A DNA stretch of 64,000 nt, from positions 32,353,642-32,417,641 of the forward strand of contig JABBOT010000002.1 in the NCBI GenBank assembly GCA_016165875.1, read 5' to 3'. This document shows, piece after piece, positions 1-10,891 of the stretch (within the stretch, counting starts at the first letter, position 1; each line of letters opens with the position of its first letter). This DNA comes from Acanthopleura granulata. Its lineage: Eukaryota; Mollusca; Polyplacophora; Chitonida; Chitonidae. The notes under the pieces are model-generated. The model saw only the letters and a list, made by a program, of their open reading frames with translations, was not told the DNA's origin and did no database searches. The position numbers and the translations under genes are program-made.

Positions 1-720
1 TCGTATAGCCAAAAGTGAATGTGTTGTACTATGGTGGTTCTAATAGCCACAGTAAAGAGATTCTACAGCAGTGGTTCTGGTACCCACAGTAAAGAGGTTG
101 TACAACAGTGGTTCTGACAACCAAGGTAAATAAATTGTACAATGGTGGTTCTAGTAGCCAAGGTAAAGAGGTTGTACAACAGTAGCCTGGATAAATGGTA
201 CAACAGTGGTTCTGGTATCCCAGGTAAATAAGTTGCACAACAGTGGTTCTGACGGCCAAGGTAAAGAGGTTGTGAAACATTGATTCTGGTAGCCAAGGTA
301 AATATGCTGTAAAGCGGTAGTTCTGGTAGCCTAGGTAAATATGTTGTACAACATGGTGGCTCTGGTAGCCGGGGTAAATACGTTGTACATGAGTGGTTCT
401 GGTATCCAAGGTACATAGGTTGTACAACTGTCAGTGGTTCTGGTAGCTAAGGTAAAGAGGTTAAAGAGGTTGTATAACAGTGGCTGTGTTAGCCAAGGTA
501 AATAGGTTGTACAAGAGTGGTGCTGGTAGCCAAGGTACAGAGGTTGTACTATGGTTGTTCTAGTAGCCACAGTAAAGAGGTTGTACAACATTGGTACTGG
601 TAGCCAAGTCAAAGCGGTTGTGCAATGGTGATTCTGGAAGCCAAGATAATTGGGCTGTTCAGCAATGACTTTGGTAGCTGATCTAAAGTAGGTGTGCACT
701 GTGGTTTTGGAAGGCAAAGT
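1..720. repeat. 37-bp minisatellite array at window edge
   Basis: About 19 degenerate units of 37-38 bp with a core resembling GGTTGTACAACAGTGGTTCT followed by GGTAGCCAAGGTAAAGA. It continues off the left edge and decays near 745. It sits in an SGPL1 intron. Long open frames on the minus strand here are produced by the repeat and are not genes. Confidence 0.93.
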
Positions 721-1092
721 ACATGTAAATGATCTTGATACCTGATTTCATTGGTCCAAAGAGACAAATGTGGGTAGTTAGTTTTAAGACTGGACTGTTG
801 ACAAATAATAAAATTTCTTCAATACACAGAACAGTGAAAATTTATACTATTTCACTGCAAATAAACCTTACTTATTGCATTGTGTCATTGGTTTCCTGAA
901 ATAACATTATGGAGAAGAAGCTGAAGCTGTAGGTAATATCTTCTGGATTACGTCCTGTTACAGAGTTTGCGTCATAACTTCAACTGTGTGTTACCGTTGT
1001 ATATATAACAGGTTAGATCAAAGACGGTAATAAAAATGTCTTATTCTGATTCAAGGATTATTGTTTTAATATTTCCTGTTGGACTGTTTCAG
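721..1092. other. SGPL1 intron, no further feature
   Basis: AT-rich intron sequence ending in the pyrimidine tract of the exon a acceptor. I see no gene, RNA or recognisable element. Confidence 0.6.
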
Positions 1093-1221
1093 ACCTATGG
1101 CTTGTATGCCTGGGCAAACCCCCTCCACCCTGATGTGTTCCCAGATGTAAGGAGAATGGAGGCAGAAATCGTGAGGATGTGCTGCACAATGTTTAATGGA
1201 GGACCAGAAACCTGTGGTGTG
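1093..1221 (+). CDS. SGPL1: SGPL1 exon a
   Basis: Encodes the conserved stretch containing [11 protein letters not shown] and FNGGPETCG. The acceptor is a good pyrimidine tract ending TTTCAG and the donor is GTAAGG. It has 43 codons in phase 0 on both sides. The preceding 1 kb in the window is intron plus a 37-bp array. Confidence 0.93.
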
Positions 1222-4200
1222 GTAAGGACTGTTTTGTGGTGTTCTGTTGATTATGGACTCCATGACACTTGTACTTCATAAATATCACATTAGTTTAGCA
1301 GCAGCATAACATTTTGACGAAAACTCAGCTTTTTTTTTTTTTCAAATGACACATTTTGCTTGATTCTGATTGCTTCATCTACATTATAGGGCCGCTTAAG
1401 AGGTTTCTTGGTGAAGTTTGATGAATTACTTTAAATGTTAAGTATTGGCACCAAAAGTATCATTTTAAAGCCTTTATGTGCATACCTGAAAGTGTATTTT
1501 TACAGGCCAGAGTTTTTGGTATAATACAGTATGTATTTGTGTAGGTAACAGGGTGAAATATAAGCACTATCTACCTCCGGGCTGGAGGGAATTTCCCTTA
1601 GTGGTAGAGGCGTGGACTCAAAGCCCATTGCAGGTTCAAATCCCCAGCTGGTAAACGAGTTGACGTATACATATATGTTGACTTTGTCAGTATTGTTACC
1701 ATCATCATGATGAGGAAGGTGTGGGGTAATGGCGAATATTTTATGTTTCAGATGACCTCAGGAGGCACAGAGAGTATTCTACTAGCTTCTCTGTGTTACA
1801 GAAACCTAGCATATGAGCGAGGAATCAAACATCCTGAAATGTAAGCCTTGTCATGGTCTTTCTCATTCCCCGTACAACAGTGCTAGATAATTGACCCTTC
1901 CATGAGGTCGTCAACCCGTGAAAGGTTGCATGAGGCATGCTAGTTTTATTGGGTTTAATGCGGTTGTCTCCCCTTTCCCCACTTAGATTTCTCTTCACAT
2001 AAACCAGGTCAAAGGCATAAGGGAAATATGTCGGGACAAGATGGCAAACACTAACAATCAAATGAGTTAATGAATTCAAAACTTTACCTTCGTGTTATCT
2101 GTGTTATGCCATTAGTCACTCGCTATGCCAGTCAGTCAATTACATTTTTGACATCCTACCTTTTAACATGAGCCATTCACTTTATGCTGGGCCTTAACCT
2201 TGCCATGACCTTTTGGAAGATGGTGCTGCTGTTGAGACCTTTGCTCCATATTTGATATTGCTAAAGACCACATCCTGGACAGGGGAGGTCTTGAGTGCAA
2301 AAAAGTCTGTCTGGTTTGACTGCAGCTTTATACTTAGAAAGTTTGCCAGGAACTGGCACTTGGTTAGACTTGTTATTATTTCTGTGGTTTGGTCTCTCAA
2401 GTTTCCACCACCCCCACTAAACCTGACTGACATACGTACAAATGCATGTAACACTTTTTGAATGCCAAAAGAGCATTGATCAAGTAGATCTAAAAACAAT
2501 CATACAGTAAGTGACTTATAAAGCTTATGTGTATTATGTTTCAGGTTGTGTCCAGTAACAGCCCATGCAGCATTTGATAAGGTCAGTGAAGTTTTAGTAC
2601 ACAGGAGGTTTTCAGGTTTTTTGTAGTTTATTTAATATATCAAATACAGTTCCTCTGAACTTTAAGTTTTAGTTTCAATTTCATGTGTGTGTGGTTTGAG
2701 GTTTGATGGTGAGCAGTGTAAAATAATAAATAAGTGTTATATTTTGCTTTAATTTTCCACCATAACAATTCTTAGAGTCGTTCATTTTGCCTGGTTCTGA
2801 GAGATATATTGGTCTTAGAGGGATGTTTTTAGGATTGTTTGGAAGTCAGAAGCATATCCTACTGGGATAAATGTGATTTTCAGCTCTAAAAGTAATATTA
2901 CATGGCCTTTGTTTGCCTCTGGAAATACACGTTTTTAGACAAATTTTAAGACAAGTCCTGTATGTGTTATTCTAATGCATATTCAACTGTACTGTACTCT
3001 TTCTGTCACATACATGTGTGCAATCAAATACATTTGTGAAAGGATACTTACATTGAATATACATACACACTACATATCATAGTATACATATGGCTACTAA
3101 AATCTTCTAAATGTACTTTTCATCAGATTACCTCATGAAATCAGTATGTATATTAATCTTTCCAGTTATTTGCTTGTCATTGTTTAGGCTGCAGCCTTCT
3201 TCAGAATAAAGATGGTCCATGCCCCAGTTGACCCCGATACACAGGTTGTGGATGTTAAGGCCATGAGACGGTTGATATCCAGGAACACTTGTATGGTAAG
3301 GCTGTGTATCATATGCAAGTTCAGGTCCAAGTCTAGGTCTAGGTCTAGGTCCAGGCGTAGGTTCAGATGCACAAAGTAGGGGAGTCAACATCAGATGTAA
3401 CATTGTGGTCCTGTTCTACAAACAAAGCTGGCACAATGTTGCATCAAGTTACCATGGTAACCAGTGTCTTCACTGTATGTGGTCGTGAAAGTTATGCAAA
3501 GACAGGCCCCGTGTCTCAGTGTCATAAAGGCTAAATTTAAATAACCTCTAACCTGATGACTATGAGACTGACTTTAGTGTGACATTTAGTATTTGCATCG
3601 AGGATATTTGTGCTTACGTAATGTTTATCAGCCTACACATGTATGGTAATAGTGTAGTGAATGGCCGGCGCCTTTTCACAGGCCTTCTTGCAAGAATTAC
3701 ATTTCTTATGTAAGCCAGGCATGGTTGTTTTTTTACGCCGTACTCAAGAATATTTCACTTATGTGACAGCGGCCAGCATTATGGTCGGAAGACGGTTGCT
3801 TGAAGAGTAAAATATGTTTTCACTATGTGTACAAGATATGACATGCGTTATGTCAGCAGTGTATTAGCATACTGCATTGTTTTCCGCAGATGGTTGCCTC
3901 GGTTCCTCAGTTTGCCCATGGCACAGTCGATCCTGTGGAGGAGGTGGCTGCGGTAAGTGATATAACAGTCCAAATTGCCGGTAAAATGGCCAGTCGTGAT
4001 GATAATAAATTGTCTCACAATTTTGTGTCTGGGATTATTTCCAAGCATCGACATAACACACGATCAGAAACCCTTTTTCTAGTTGGTGTGAGAAGAAGTG
4101 CAATTATTTATAGAGCTTCATGCACATGTAACACATGAAAAGGGGGGTGTCTGTTTTATATTGAACAAAGATTTCAAAAACATTTCATGCTGACATTACC

Positions 4201-7200
4201 CGGGGAGATATGTCAGTTTGTTGAGTAAGCTTCACCTTTTTCTGTATATCACCTCACACCTGGGTCAAAGCAATAGAGAAGCCTGATAGATATGTCAGTT
4301 TGCTGAGTAAGCTTCACCTTTTTCTGTATGTCACCTCACACCTGGGTCAGAGCAATAGAGAAGCCTGATAGATATGTCAGTTTGCTGAGTAAGCTTCACC
4401 TTTTTCTGTATATCACCTCACACCTGGGTCAAAGCAATAGAGAAGCCTGATGGGTATGTCAGTTTGCTGAGTAAGCTTCACCTTTTCCTGTATGTCACCT
4501 CACACCTGGGCCAAAGCAATAGAGAAGCCTGATGGGTATGTCAGTTTGCTGAGTAAGCTTCACCTTTTTCTGTATGTCACCTCACACCTGGGTCAAAGCA
4601 ATAGAGAAGCCTGATAGATATGTCAGTTTGCTGAGTAAGCTTCACCTTTTTCTGTATGTCACCTCACACCTGGGTCAAAGCAATAGAGAAGCCTGATAGA
4701 TATGTCAGTTTGCTGAGTAAGCTTCACCTTTTTCTGTATGTCACCTCACACCTGGGTCAAAGCAATAGAGAAGCCTGATAGATATGTCAGTTTGCTGAGT
4801 AAGCTTCACCTTTTTCTGTATGTCACCTCACACCTGGGTCAAAGCAATAGAGAAGCCTGATAGGTATGTCAGTTTGCTGAGTAAGCTTCACCTTTTTCTG
4901 TATGTCACCTCACACCTGGGTCAAAGCAATAGAGAAGCCTGATAGATATGTCAGTTTGCTGAGTAAGCTTCACCTTTTTCTGTATATCACCTCACACCTG
5001 GGTCAAAGCAATAGAGAAGCCTGATAGATATGTCAGTTTGCTGAGTAAGCTTCACCTTTTTCTGTATATCACCTCACCCCTGGGTCAAAGCAATAGAGAA
5101 GCCTGATAGATATGTCAGTTTGCTGAGTAAGCTTCACCTTTTTCTGTATGTCACCTCACACCTGGGTCAAAGCAATAGAGAAGCCTGATAGATATGTCAG
5201 TTTGCTGAGTAAGCTTCACCTTTTTCTGTATATCACCTCACACCTGGGTCAAAGCAATAGAGAAGCCTGATAGATATGTCAGTTAGCTGAGTAAGCTTCA
5301 CCTTTTTCTGTATGTCACCTCACACCTGGGTCAAAGCAATAGAGAAGCCTGATAGATATGTCAGTTAGCTGAGTAAGCTTCACCTTTTTCTGTATATCAC
5401 CTCACACCTGGGTCAAAGCAATAGAGAAGCCTGATAGATATGTCAGTTAGCTGAGTAAGCTTCACCTTTTTCTGTATATCACCTCACACCTGGGTCTAAG
5501 CGATAGAGAAGCCTGATAGGTATGTCACCTCACACCTGGGTCTAAGTGATAGAGAAGCCTGATAGATATGTCAGTTTGCTGAGTAAGCTTCACCTTTTTC
5601 TGTATATCACCTCACACCTGGGTCAAAGCAATAGAGAAGCCTGATAGATATGTCAGTTTGCTGAGTAAGCTTCACCTTTTTCTGTATGTCACCTCACACC
5701 TGGGTCAAAGCAATAGAGAAGCCTGATAGATATGTCAGTTTGCTGAGTAAGCTTCACCTTTTTCTGTATATCACCTCACACCTGGGTCTAAGCGATAGAG
5801 AAGCCTGATAGGTATGTCAGTTTGCTGAGTAAGCTTCACCTTTTTCTGTATATCACCTCACACCTGGGTCTAAGCGATAGAGAAGCCTGATAATGTCTGT
5901 TGACCTTCACTGTCACATGTAAATGTGCCTGTCAAAGACAGCTGAAAACTGTGCACATGACTCTTTGAGCAATGCCTTTTGTATAGCTTAATCATTGTGC
6001 TCCTTGTTAAGATTCCTCTGTGCATGGTTCAGTATGGTCAGCCTCATGAAAAGGGTTGTACTAATGTGAATAGATCTACTTTACCAACGCCATTTAGTCA
6101 AGATGCTCTAGTGGCAGGAATTATGCTTTTAATATAACCAGTTTTTGTGGTTCATATGGGAAGGGGTCTGCTGACAAGGATATAATTTTATACTTGTTTG
6201 AAATTTTTATTAAATTACTTTTGGAATTAAATTTGCTTCAATTTCACTGAAAAATCGTTTCGTATCTCATGCTTATTTGTGAGTTAGATTTTCACAAGTT
6301 TTTTTTGTGAACCAGTGTGTAACATTCTGATGATTTGACATAACTGGGTAGACCAGTCACATCAACTCGTAAACTGAAAAAATAACACTTAGTTGAGTGT
6401 TGAACGGATGTCCTTCCACCTGTTTCTAGGAAACAGTGTTGATTTTTGTTTTGTGTTCAGCTTGGAAAGCGTTACGGAGTGCCCGTCCATGTGGATGCCT
6501 GCCTAGGTGGCTTTCTGATCCCCTTCATGGAGAAGGCTGGCTTCAAACTTCCTCTGTTTGATTTCCGAGTGGACGGTGTGACAAGTATTTCAGCTGATTC
6601 ACACAAGGTTTGTCAGCAAGTCATAATGGTGTCCAGTGCTGGGATTTCTGCACAGCCTGTTTTCACAATTTTTACAAACAAAAAAATTGATGCAATACTG
6701 TTTTGAGTTTATGAGCAGTAAAATATATTGTGTTAACAAGCCAAATTTTTCATATTATATATGTGTTAAAATATATGTTTGGCAGAGTATATGTTGATTT
6801 TCTGGATTGTTTAACTTTTATTTGACTTCATACATGTGGTTATATATGTTTTTAAAAGTCGCTTACTTTAGTTAGTCCAACATGTTATGCATGTGACAAT
6901 ATGCCAACAGGCATAAATGGGCCGGCGTATCTCAGAGTTGTAGTTACATTGTGTACATACCTTACAAGGGTGTCATTAAGAGGTATTGTCCACTTTAGAT
7001 CATTGTTCAAGGCTCAAATCAGAAAGGGAAACACCTGAGTAATTGGCCTGTGTTTATGCTTTACTATCGCACACAGTATATGTGTTGACTTCTGTTTCCT
7101 CACAGTACGGATTTGCCCCTAAAGGTTCCTCTGTGATACTGTACCGCAACGCAGGGTTCAGGAGACACCAGTGTTTCTCCCAGCCTGATTGGCCAGGTGG

Positions 7201-10200
7201 TATCTACGCCACCCCAACCATTGCAGGTACGTGGAGCCACATGAAATCTGCATGATCACACTACTGAGGCATGTTGACGAATGAAAATTCTCTAGATGTG
7301 TGGACATTTTCTGTATAACTGCATTCTACAGATGGGGGATATAGGTGGCAGGGTATACACGAAGTATGAAAGGAGGATGTTCCCAATTGGCTGAATACGT
7401 ATTCAATTGGGCCAGCACTCGGAAACGTGTCCTGCCAATCTTTCATGGCATTTTTCCCACCAAAGCTTCCCAAGACAACGTTAATTTTCATTCTTTTGTT
7501 GGTGAAAGTAAACCTGACAGTATAAAATGACATGACATGACATGACAGAAAGATTAACATTTTGGAAAAGTATGTGGATGTTATTTCTCAAATAACACGC
7601 TCAAATAACACCAATATGGCATGTAGGTCTGTAGGTCACACTTGGGATATTTTTTTAGTAACTTGTCAGAGGTTTACCCTGGGCAATTTGATTTCATCCA
7701 GCCATATAAATGAGCACCGTTGTTAAAATTCCTGAGTGTGGTGTTAAAAAACAGCCTTTAAATCAAACAGACATTAAACATTGTTTGATTGATTTCGGTT
7801 GCAGGAAGCAGAGCAGGTGCTATCATTGCTACATGCTGGGCGACCCTGATGCACATGGGAGAAGATGGCTACGTCGATTCCACCAAGAAGATTATCACCA
7901 CCACAAAGTTTATAGAGGAAGGGTAAGTGATGATTTGTGGCTTTGTGTGTCAGGACAACTTTTTGCACTCCTCAAATATGCAGTCGCTTAATTTGTAATT
8001 TGTGATACACATATTGTGAAAGTGACATATAAGTGTAATATGTATGATTTATTTATTCATTTGATTGATGTTTTACCTTGTACTCAAGAATATTTCACTT
8101 ATATTACTGCGGCCAGCATTATGGTGGGAGGAAATCATACAGAGCCCATTTCAGGTTGCTGGTGGACCTTCCCATATATGCCTTGGGAGGAAGCCAGCAT
8201 GAGCTGGACTTGAACTCACAGCCACCGCAGTAGTGATACTAGGTATGAAGATGTAAGTGTGTGTCTTTTTTATTGAAGAGAGAAAGTACATATACAAGTA
8301 CATAAATATTTTTTCCCAAACTCCCATGAATCAAATTGATACCAGTAACGGTATTTAATGGACATGAGTGGATTGCATTTCTAGTAAAACTCCCCACTGA
8401 AAGGCCTTTTAAAATGTCACGCAAGAAATTGCTTGCTTAGTGTTGGTATTTTATAAGGTTTACATATACTTTCTGAACTACTGATGTCTTTTGTAGGTTG
8501 CGGAAGATACATGGCATATACGTGGTTGGTGAACCCAAAGTGTCTGTGGTGGCTCTAGCCTCCAAACACTTCAACATCTACCGTCTGTCGGAGGCCATTA
8601 GGGTTAAAGGATGGAGTCTCAACCCATTGCAGTTCCCATCGTCGTAAGTAAACTTTTACATGTACAGACCCTTGAATGGGAGATGGCATTGATCAAGATG
8701 TTAGCAAAGCAATGAACACCTATTCTTGTAGAATGTCACTGATTCTCAGAATATGAGAGACATCGGCTGACTTACTGTAGCTGTGATGACCTCTGCAGTT
8801 CAGACAATGTGCCCCTGATCACTCCAATCCATAGGCATGAGGTTTTTCCTCTTTGTGGTGGATTGTTTCCTCTCTTTTTTTTGACAAGTAATTTTTTTTT
8901 TTTCACATTTGGCATTAAAACTAAACAATTACAAACTGACAGAGTGCTGTAAGGTATTTTGACATTTTCATGCCTTTGACTTCGTCGCACTTGGAGGTTG
9001 AATGTTCGGATCTAGCTTCTGCTGAGTGTACATGTATAAACTTGCTGTACCACGAGGCTTGTCATTGTTATGACAAGGGAATTAATTGGCATCATATGGA
9101 TGTATGTTTATTAAGTGCAATGTGAAAAGATCTTTGAAATAAGTAATGTTAGTATGACATAGTTTGGGAACAATGCTTCATTTCAATGAAAGGACAAGTT
9201 TGGGGAAATCCAACTACATGTAACACAGTTATATTTATCATTTAATAAATAGTTTTCATTTGAAATCTCAGTTTTAGGTGTTATGTATTGCTAGTCCTAT
9301 TATGACTCCAGGTTGAGAAACTGGCGCTTGCTCCACAAAGTCATTTCTACCTTTACTCAAAGCTTAAAAGATCCTCACAGTGTTAAGTTTAGGTACTGGA
9401 AGTAGAACACTGACACATTTGTTTTAACAGAACAGTTAGGAGATGGTCAAAATTTTAACTCCCAAGGCAGAAAAACAATATGTAAAACTGTCTTCAAAGC
9501 TTGACTTATTCTAAAATGGCTTTGTGGAATTGGTCCCCCATTAATGCAAAGATGGTTGCTTTGTGGTTAATTAGTGGCGATTAAGATACTAGTGTCAGTT
9601 ATTTACCAGGTAACTGTTTGATTAAATGTTCCTCAAAACACACTCGATCATAATTGTAATTTACGATTTCTAACAGTCGAAGTCCACCTACACATATAAG
9701 AATCAGATGTGAAACTGTTGATGCGTATTTGCTGTTAGGATCCTGTGATACTTTTATTTCAGAATTCACCTGTGTGTTACTTATGTTCACACCAAGCCAG
9801 GTGTGGCGCAACGCTTCCTTGACGATGTGAGAAGCAGCGTGGCTGAGATCATGAAGGACCCCCAGGCCAAATGTGGTGGCGCAGTAAGTCAGAATAATGG
9901 GGGGGAGGCAGCGTGTATGGGAGTTGATAGGAACAGATTATAGTTGTCTGACTTGTCCAGGCTCTTTGTTCTTTTGAAGCTTTCCACCATGCCTGTAAAT
10001 CTCTAGTTGGAAATCCAAAGTATGATTTGTTAATCCTTCCTAACTTTTCTCAGAGACTTGATCAGCAAAGTTTGGGAGGCAAAAGAGCTGGGAAGTGTTG
10101 AATTGAACTGATCAGATTTGCCTGACTTGTCCAGGTTCTTTGTTCTAGGTACCTTTTCTCCTTGCCTTCATCCAAAGTTTGGTTCGTTAATCTGACCTGA

Positions 10201-10645
10201 CTTTCAGTGTTTCCTCAGAGACTTGATAAGGAAACCTTGAGTTGTACCTGTGGGGGAATCAGACACTTCACACTTCTATATCAGCTATGTTCTAACAGCA
10301 CTATGGCTGAATACTGTCACTATGGCACTGTTATGGCCCTTATCGTGCGTGTACTTTCATTTGACTACGCTTCAAGCTTGGCTGTCATCAATGTTCAACA
10401 CTGTACTACCCTATTTCCTGCAGGACTTCATTATGAAAATAGAATGCGCACAATAAGGAAGAAACTGATGAAATCCATTTGCTTTTCAGGCCGCGATTTA
10501 CGGCATGGCCCAGAGCATCCCTGACCGGACACTGGTGAGCGATATCGCTCAGATTTTCATTGACGCCTGTTACAGCACCTCCCAGCCGGGCAGCAATGGA
10601 GATGTCCATGCCCAGGCTAATGGCACCATGCATCCTTCTGAGTAA
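1093..10645 (+). CDS. SGPL1: Sphingosine-1-phosphate lyase, 3' part (11 exons; 5' end outside window)
   Basis: This PLP-dependent enzyme cleaves phosphorylated sphingoid bases into a fatty aldehyde and phosphoethanolamine, the exit step of sphingolipid breakdown at the ER membrane. Exons: 1093-1221, 1752-1840, 2545-2581, 3188-3295, 3890-3952, 6461-6607, 7106-7226, 7805-7922, 8497-8643, 9763-9883, 10490-10645. All have GT-AG borders and join in phase to 412 codons including TAA. Visible family motifs are [30 protein letters not shown] with the Schiff-base lysine, and a GxIYA-PTIAG segment. The family is about 550-570 residues long, so the N-terminal lumenal/TM part and early catalytic region lie left of the window. 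No stop or frameshift is seen, so it looks functional. The catalytic core is unmistakable; only exact exon borders carry small uncertainty. Confidence 0.96.
1579..1652 (+). ncRNA. tRNA-like sequence (SINE head or tRNA pseudogene)
   Basis: An A-box-like TTAGTGGTAGAGG is followed about 30 bases later by a B-box GGTTCAAATCC, and GCTGG near 1581 can pair with CCAGC near 1645. It lies inside an SGPL1 intron. The anticodon arm is poor, so a functional tRNA is unlikely. Confidence 0.45.
1752..1840 (+). CDS. SGPL1: SGPL1 exon b
   Basis: Begins [13 protein letters not shown], the phosphate-binding region for PLP in this family. It ends in phase 2, with AT completed by G of the next exon, at donor GTAAGC. 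Confidence 0.93.
2545..2581 (+). CDS. SGPL1: SGPL1 exon c (37 bp micro-exon)
   Basis: A very short exon coding [12 protein letters not shown]; the histidine in AHAAF stacks on PLP in relatives. Acceptor TTTCAG and donor GTCAGT keep the frame. At 37 bp it is too short for ORF-based detection. Confidence 0.9.
3188..3295 (+). CDS. SGPL1: SGPL1 exon d
   Basis: Thirty-six codons including [14 protein letters not shown], matching the family's segment between the AHAAF and PQF-HG motifs. Acceptor TGTTTAG, donor GTAAGG. Confidence 0.93.
3319..3365. repeat. Hexamer microsatellite AGGTCT/C
   Basis: Short run of imperfect AGGTCT/AGGTCC units just after the SGPL1 exon d donor. Confidence 0.7.
3729..3795 (-). 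repeat. SINE family A, truncated copy
   Basis: Contains the family core ACGCCGTACTCAAGAATATT, TTCACTTATG and GGCCAGCATTATGG. The tRNA head and the TAAA tail are missing. SGPL1 intron. Confidence 0.8.
3890..3952 (+). CDS. SGPL1: SGPL1 exon e
   Basis: Twenty-one codons, [20 protein letters not shown], the PQF-HG-DP motif of group II PLP decarboxylase-fold lyases. The donor GTAAGT opens the long intron that holds the 82-bp array. Confidence 0.93.
4201..5893. repeat. 82-bp satellite-like tandem array in SGPL1 intron
   Basis: About 20 head-to-tail copies of an 82-bp unit including GTCAGTTTGCTGAGTAAGCT and CACCTCACACCTGGGTC. Units are mostly over 95% alike and differ by a few recurrent variants (TATATC/TATGTC; GATAGA/GATGGG; TTTGCTG/TTAGCTG). 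One shortened unit lies near 5509-5556. The near identity implies recent expansion or homogenisation. Confidence 0.98.
6461..6607 (+). CDS. SGPL1: SGPL1 exon f with catalytic lysine
   Basis: Forty-nine codons from [18 protein letters not shown] to ISADSHK. The aspartate of VDACLGG contacts the PLP pyridine nitrogen in relatives, and the last residue, K, is the expected Schiff-base lysine. Donor GTTTGT. Confidence 0.95.
7106..7226 (+). CDS. SGPL1: SGPL1 exon g
   Basis: Starts [13 protein letters not shown] directly after the catalytic lysine codon and ends in the [13 protein letters not shown] segment. Phase 1 exit at donor GTACGT. Confidence 0.95.
7527..7548. repeat. ATGAC microsatellite
   Basis: Four consecutive (ATGAC)n units in an SGPL1 intron. 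Confidence 0.75.
7805..7922 (+). CDS. SGPL1: SGPL1 exon h
   Basis: Completes the split glycine, then codes [20 protein letters not shown] and a helix ending FIEE. Phase 2 exit at donor GTAAGT. In relatives SR-G follows TIAG. Confidence 0.94.
8044..8228 (-). repeat. SINE family A copy
   Basis: Plus-strand order is TTATTTATT tail, TACTCAAGAATATTTCACTT, GGCCAGCATTATGGTGGGAG, then AGCATGAGCTGGACTTGAAC. The tRNA-derived head would be read from the minus strand on the right. It lies in an SGPL1 intron. Open frames across it are coincidental. Confidence 0.88.
8497..8643 (+). CDS. SGPL1: SGPL1 exon i
   Basis: Codes [19 protein letters not shown], the [10 protein letters not shown] helix and [13 protein letters not shown]. 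Acceptor TTTGTAG, donor GTAAGT; phase 2 exit. Confidence 0.94.
9763..9883 (+). CDS. SGPL1: SGPL1 exon j
   Basis: Codes [20 protein letters not shown] and the following helix [12 protein letters not shown]. Phase 0 exit at donor GTAAGT. Confidence 0.94.
9930..10240. repeat. ~178-bp tandem duplication in SGPL1 intron
   Basis: Two diverged copies carry CTGACTTGTCCAGG, TTTGTTCT, GTTAATC and CTCAGAGACTTGAT in the same order, offset by about 178 bases. Confidence 0.7.
10490..10645 (+). CDS. SGPL1: SGPL1 terminal exon
   Basis: Starts [20 protein letters not shown], as in the family's C-terminal GAIYGMAQ motif, and ends in a short polar tail with TAA at 10643-10645. Confidence 0.95.
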   Translation, partial: AAIYGMAQSIPDRTLVSDIAQIFIDACYSTSQPGSNGDVHAQANGTMHPSE

Positions 10646-10885
10646 CCCACTTTGGATGATTTCTAGGTTGCTTTCGAACAAGAGATTTCTGCCTACAAAT
10701 TTGTCAAAATTTTTACTGTTTTAGATGGCATCCATTCTTCAATGAAATGTTTTTATGTGATGTTAATACGTATATATGTAAATTTGGCTGTAAGTGCATG
10801 TATGCACTATATGTGATCGTCTCATTTGTGTATCGGCTTCAATATCAATGAAGTATACATGACAGTCCTGGGTAATAACATGGTC

Positions 10886-10891
10886 AATAAA
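10886..10891 (+). terminator. SGPL1 polyadenylation signal
   Basis: AATAAA lies about 240 bases after the SGPL1 stop and is the first canonical hexamer in the presumed 3' UTR. The cleavage site itself is not visible. Confidence 0.6.

Noticed and set aside
29..717. Minus-strand frames of 117-132 codons rich in YLGYQN-type repeats
   Set aside because: Products of the 37-bp minisatellite read in several frames; no splice or gene context.
4201..5893. Possible CRISPR array
   Set aside because: Units are contiguous 82-bp tandem repeats without variable spacers, in an intron of a eukaryotic gene.
10207..10524. 105-codon frame overlapping the SGPL1 last exon
   Set aside because: Mostly intron sequence; the SGPL1 exon starting at 10490 is in another frame and matches the family.
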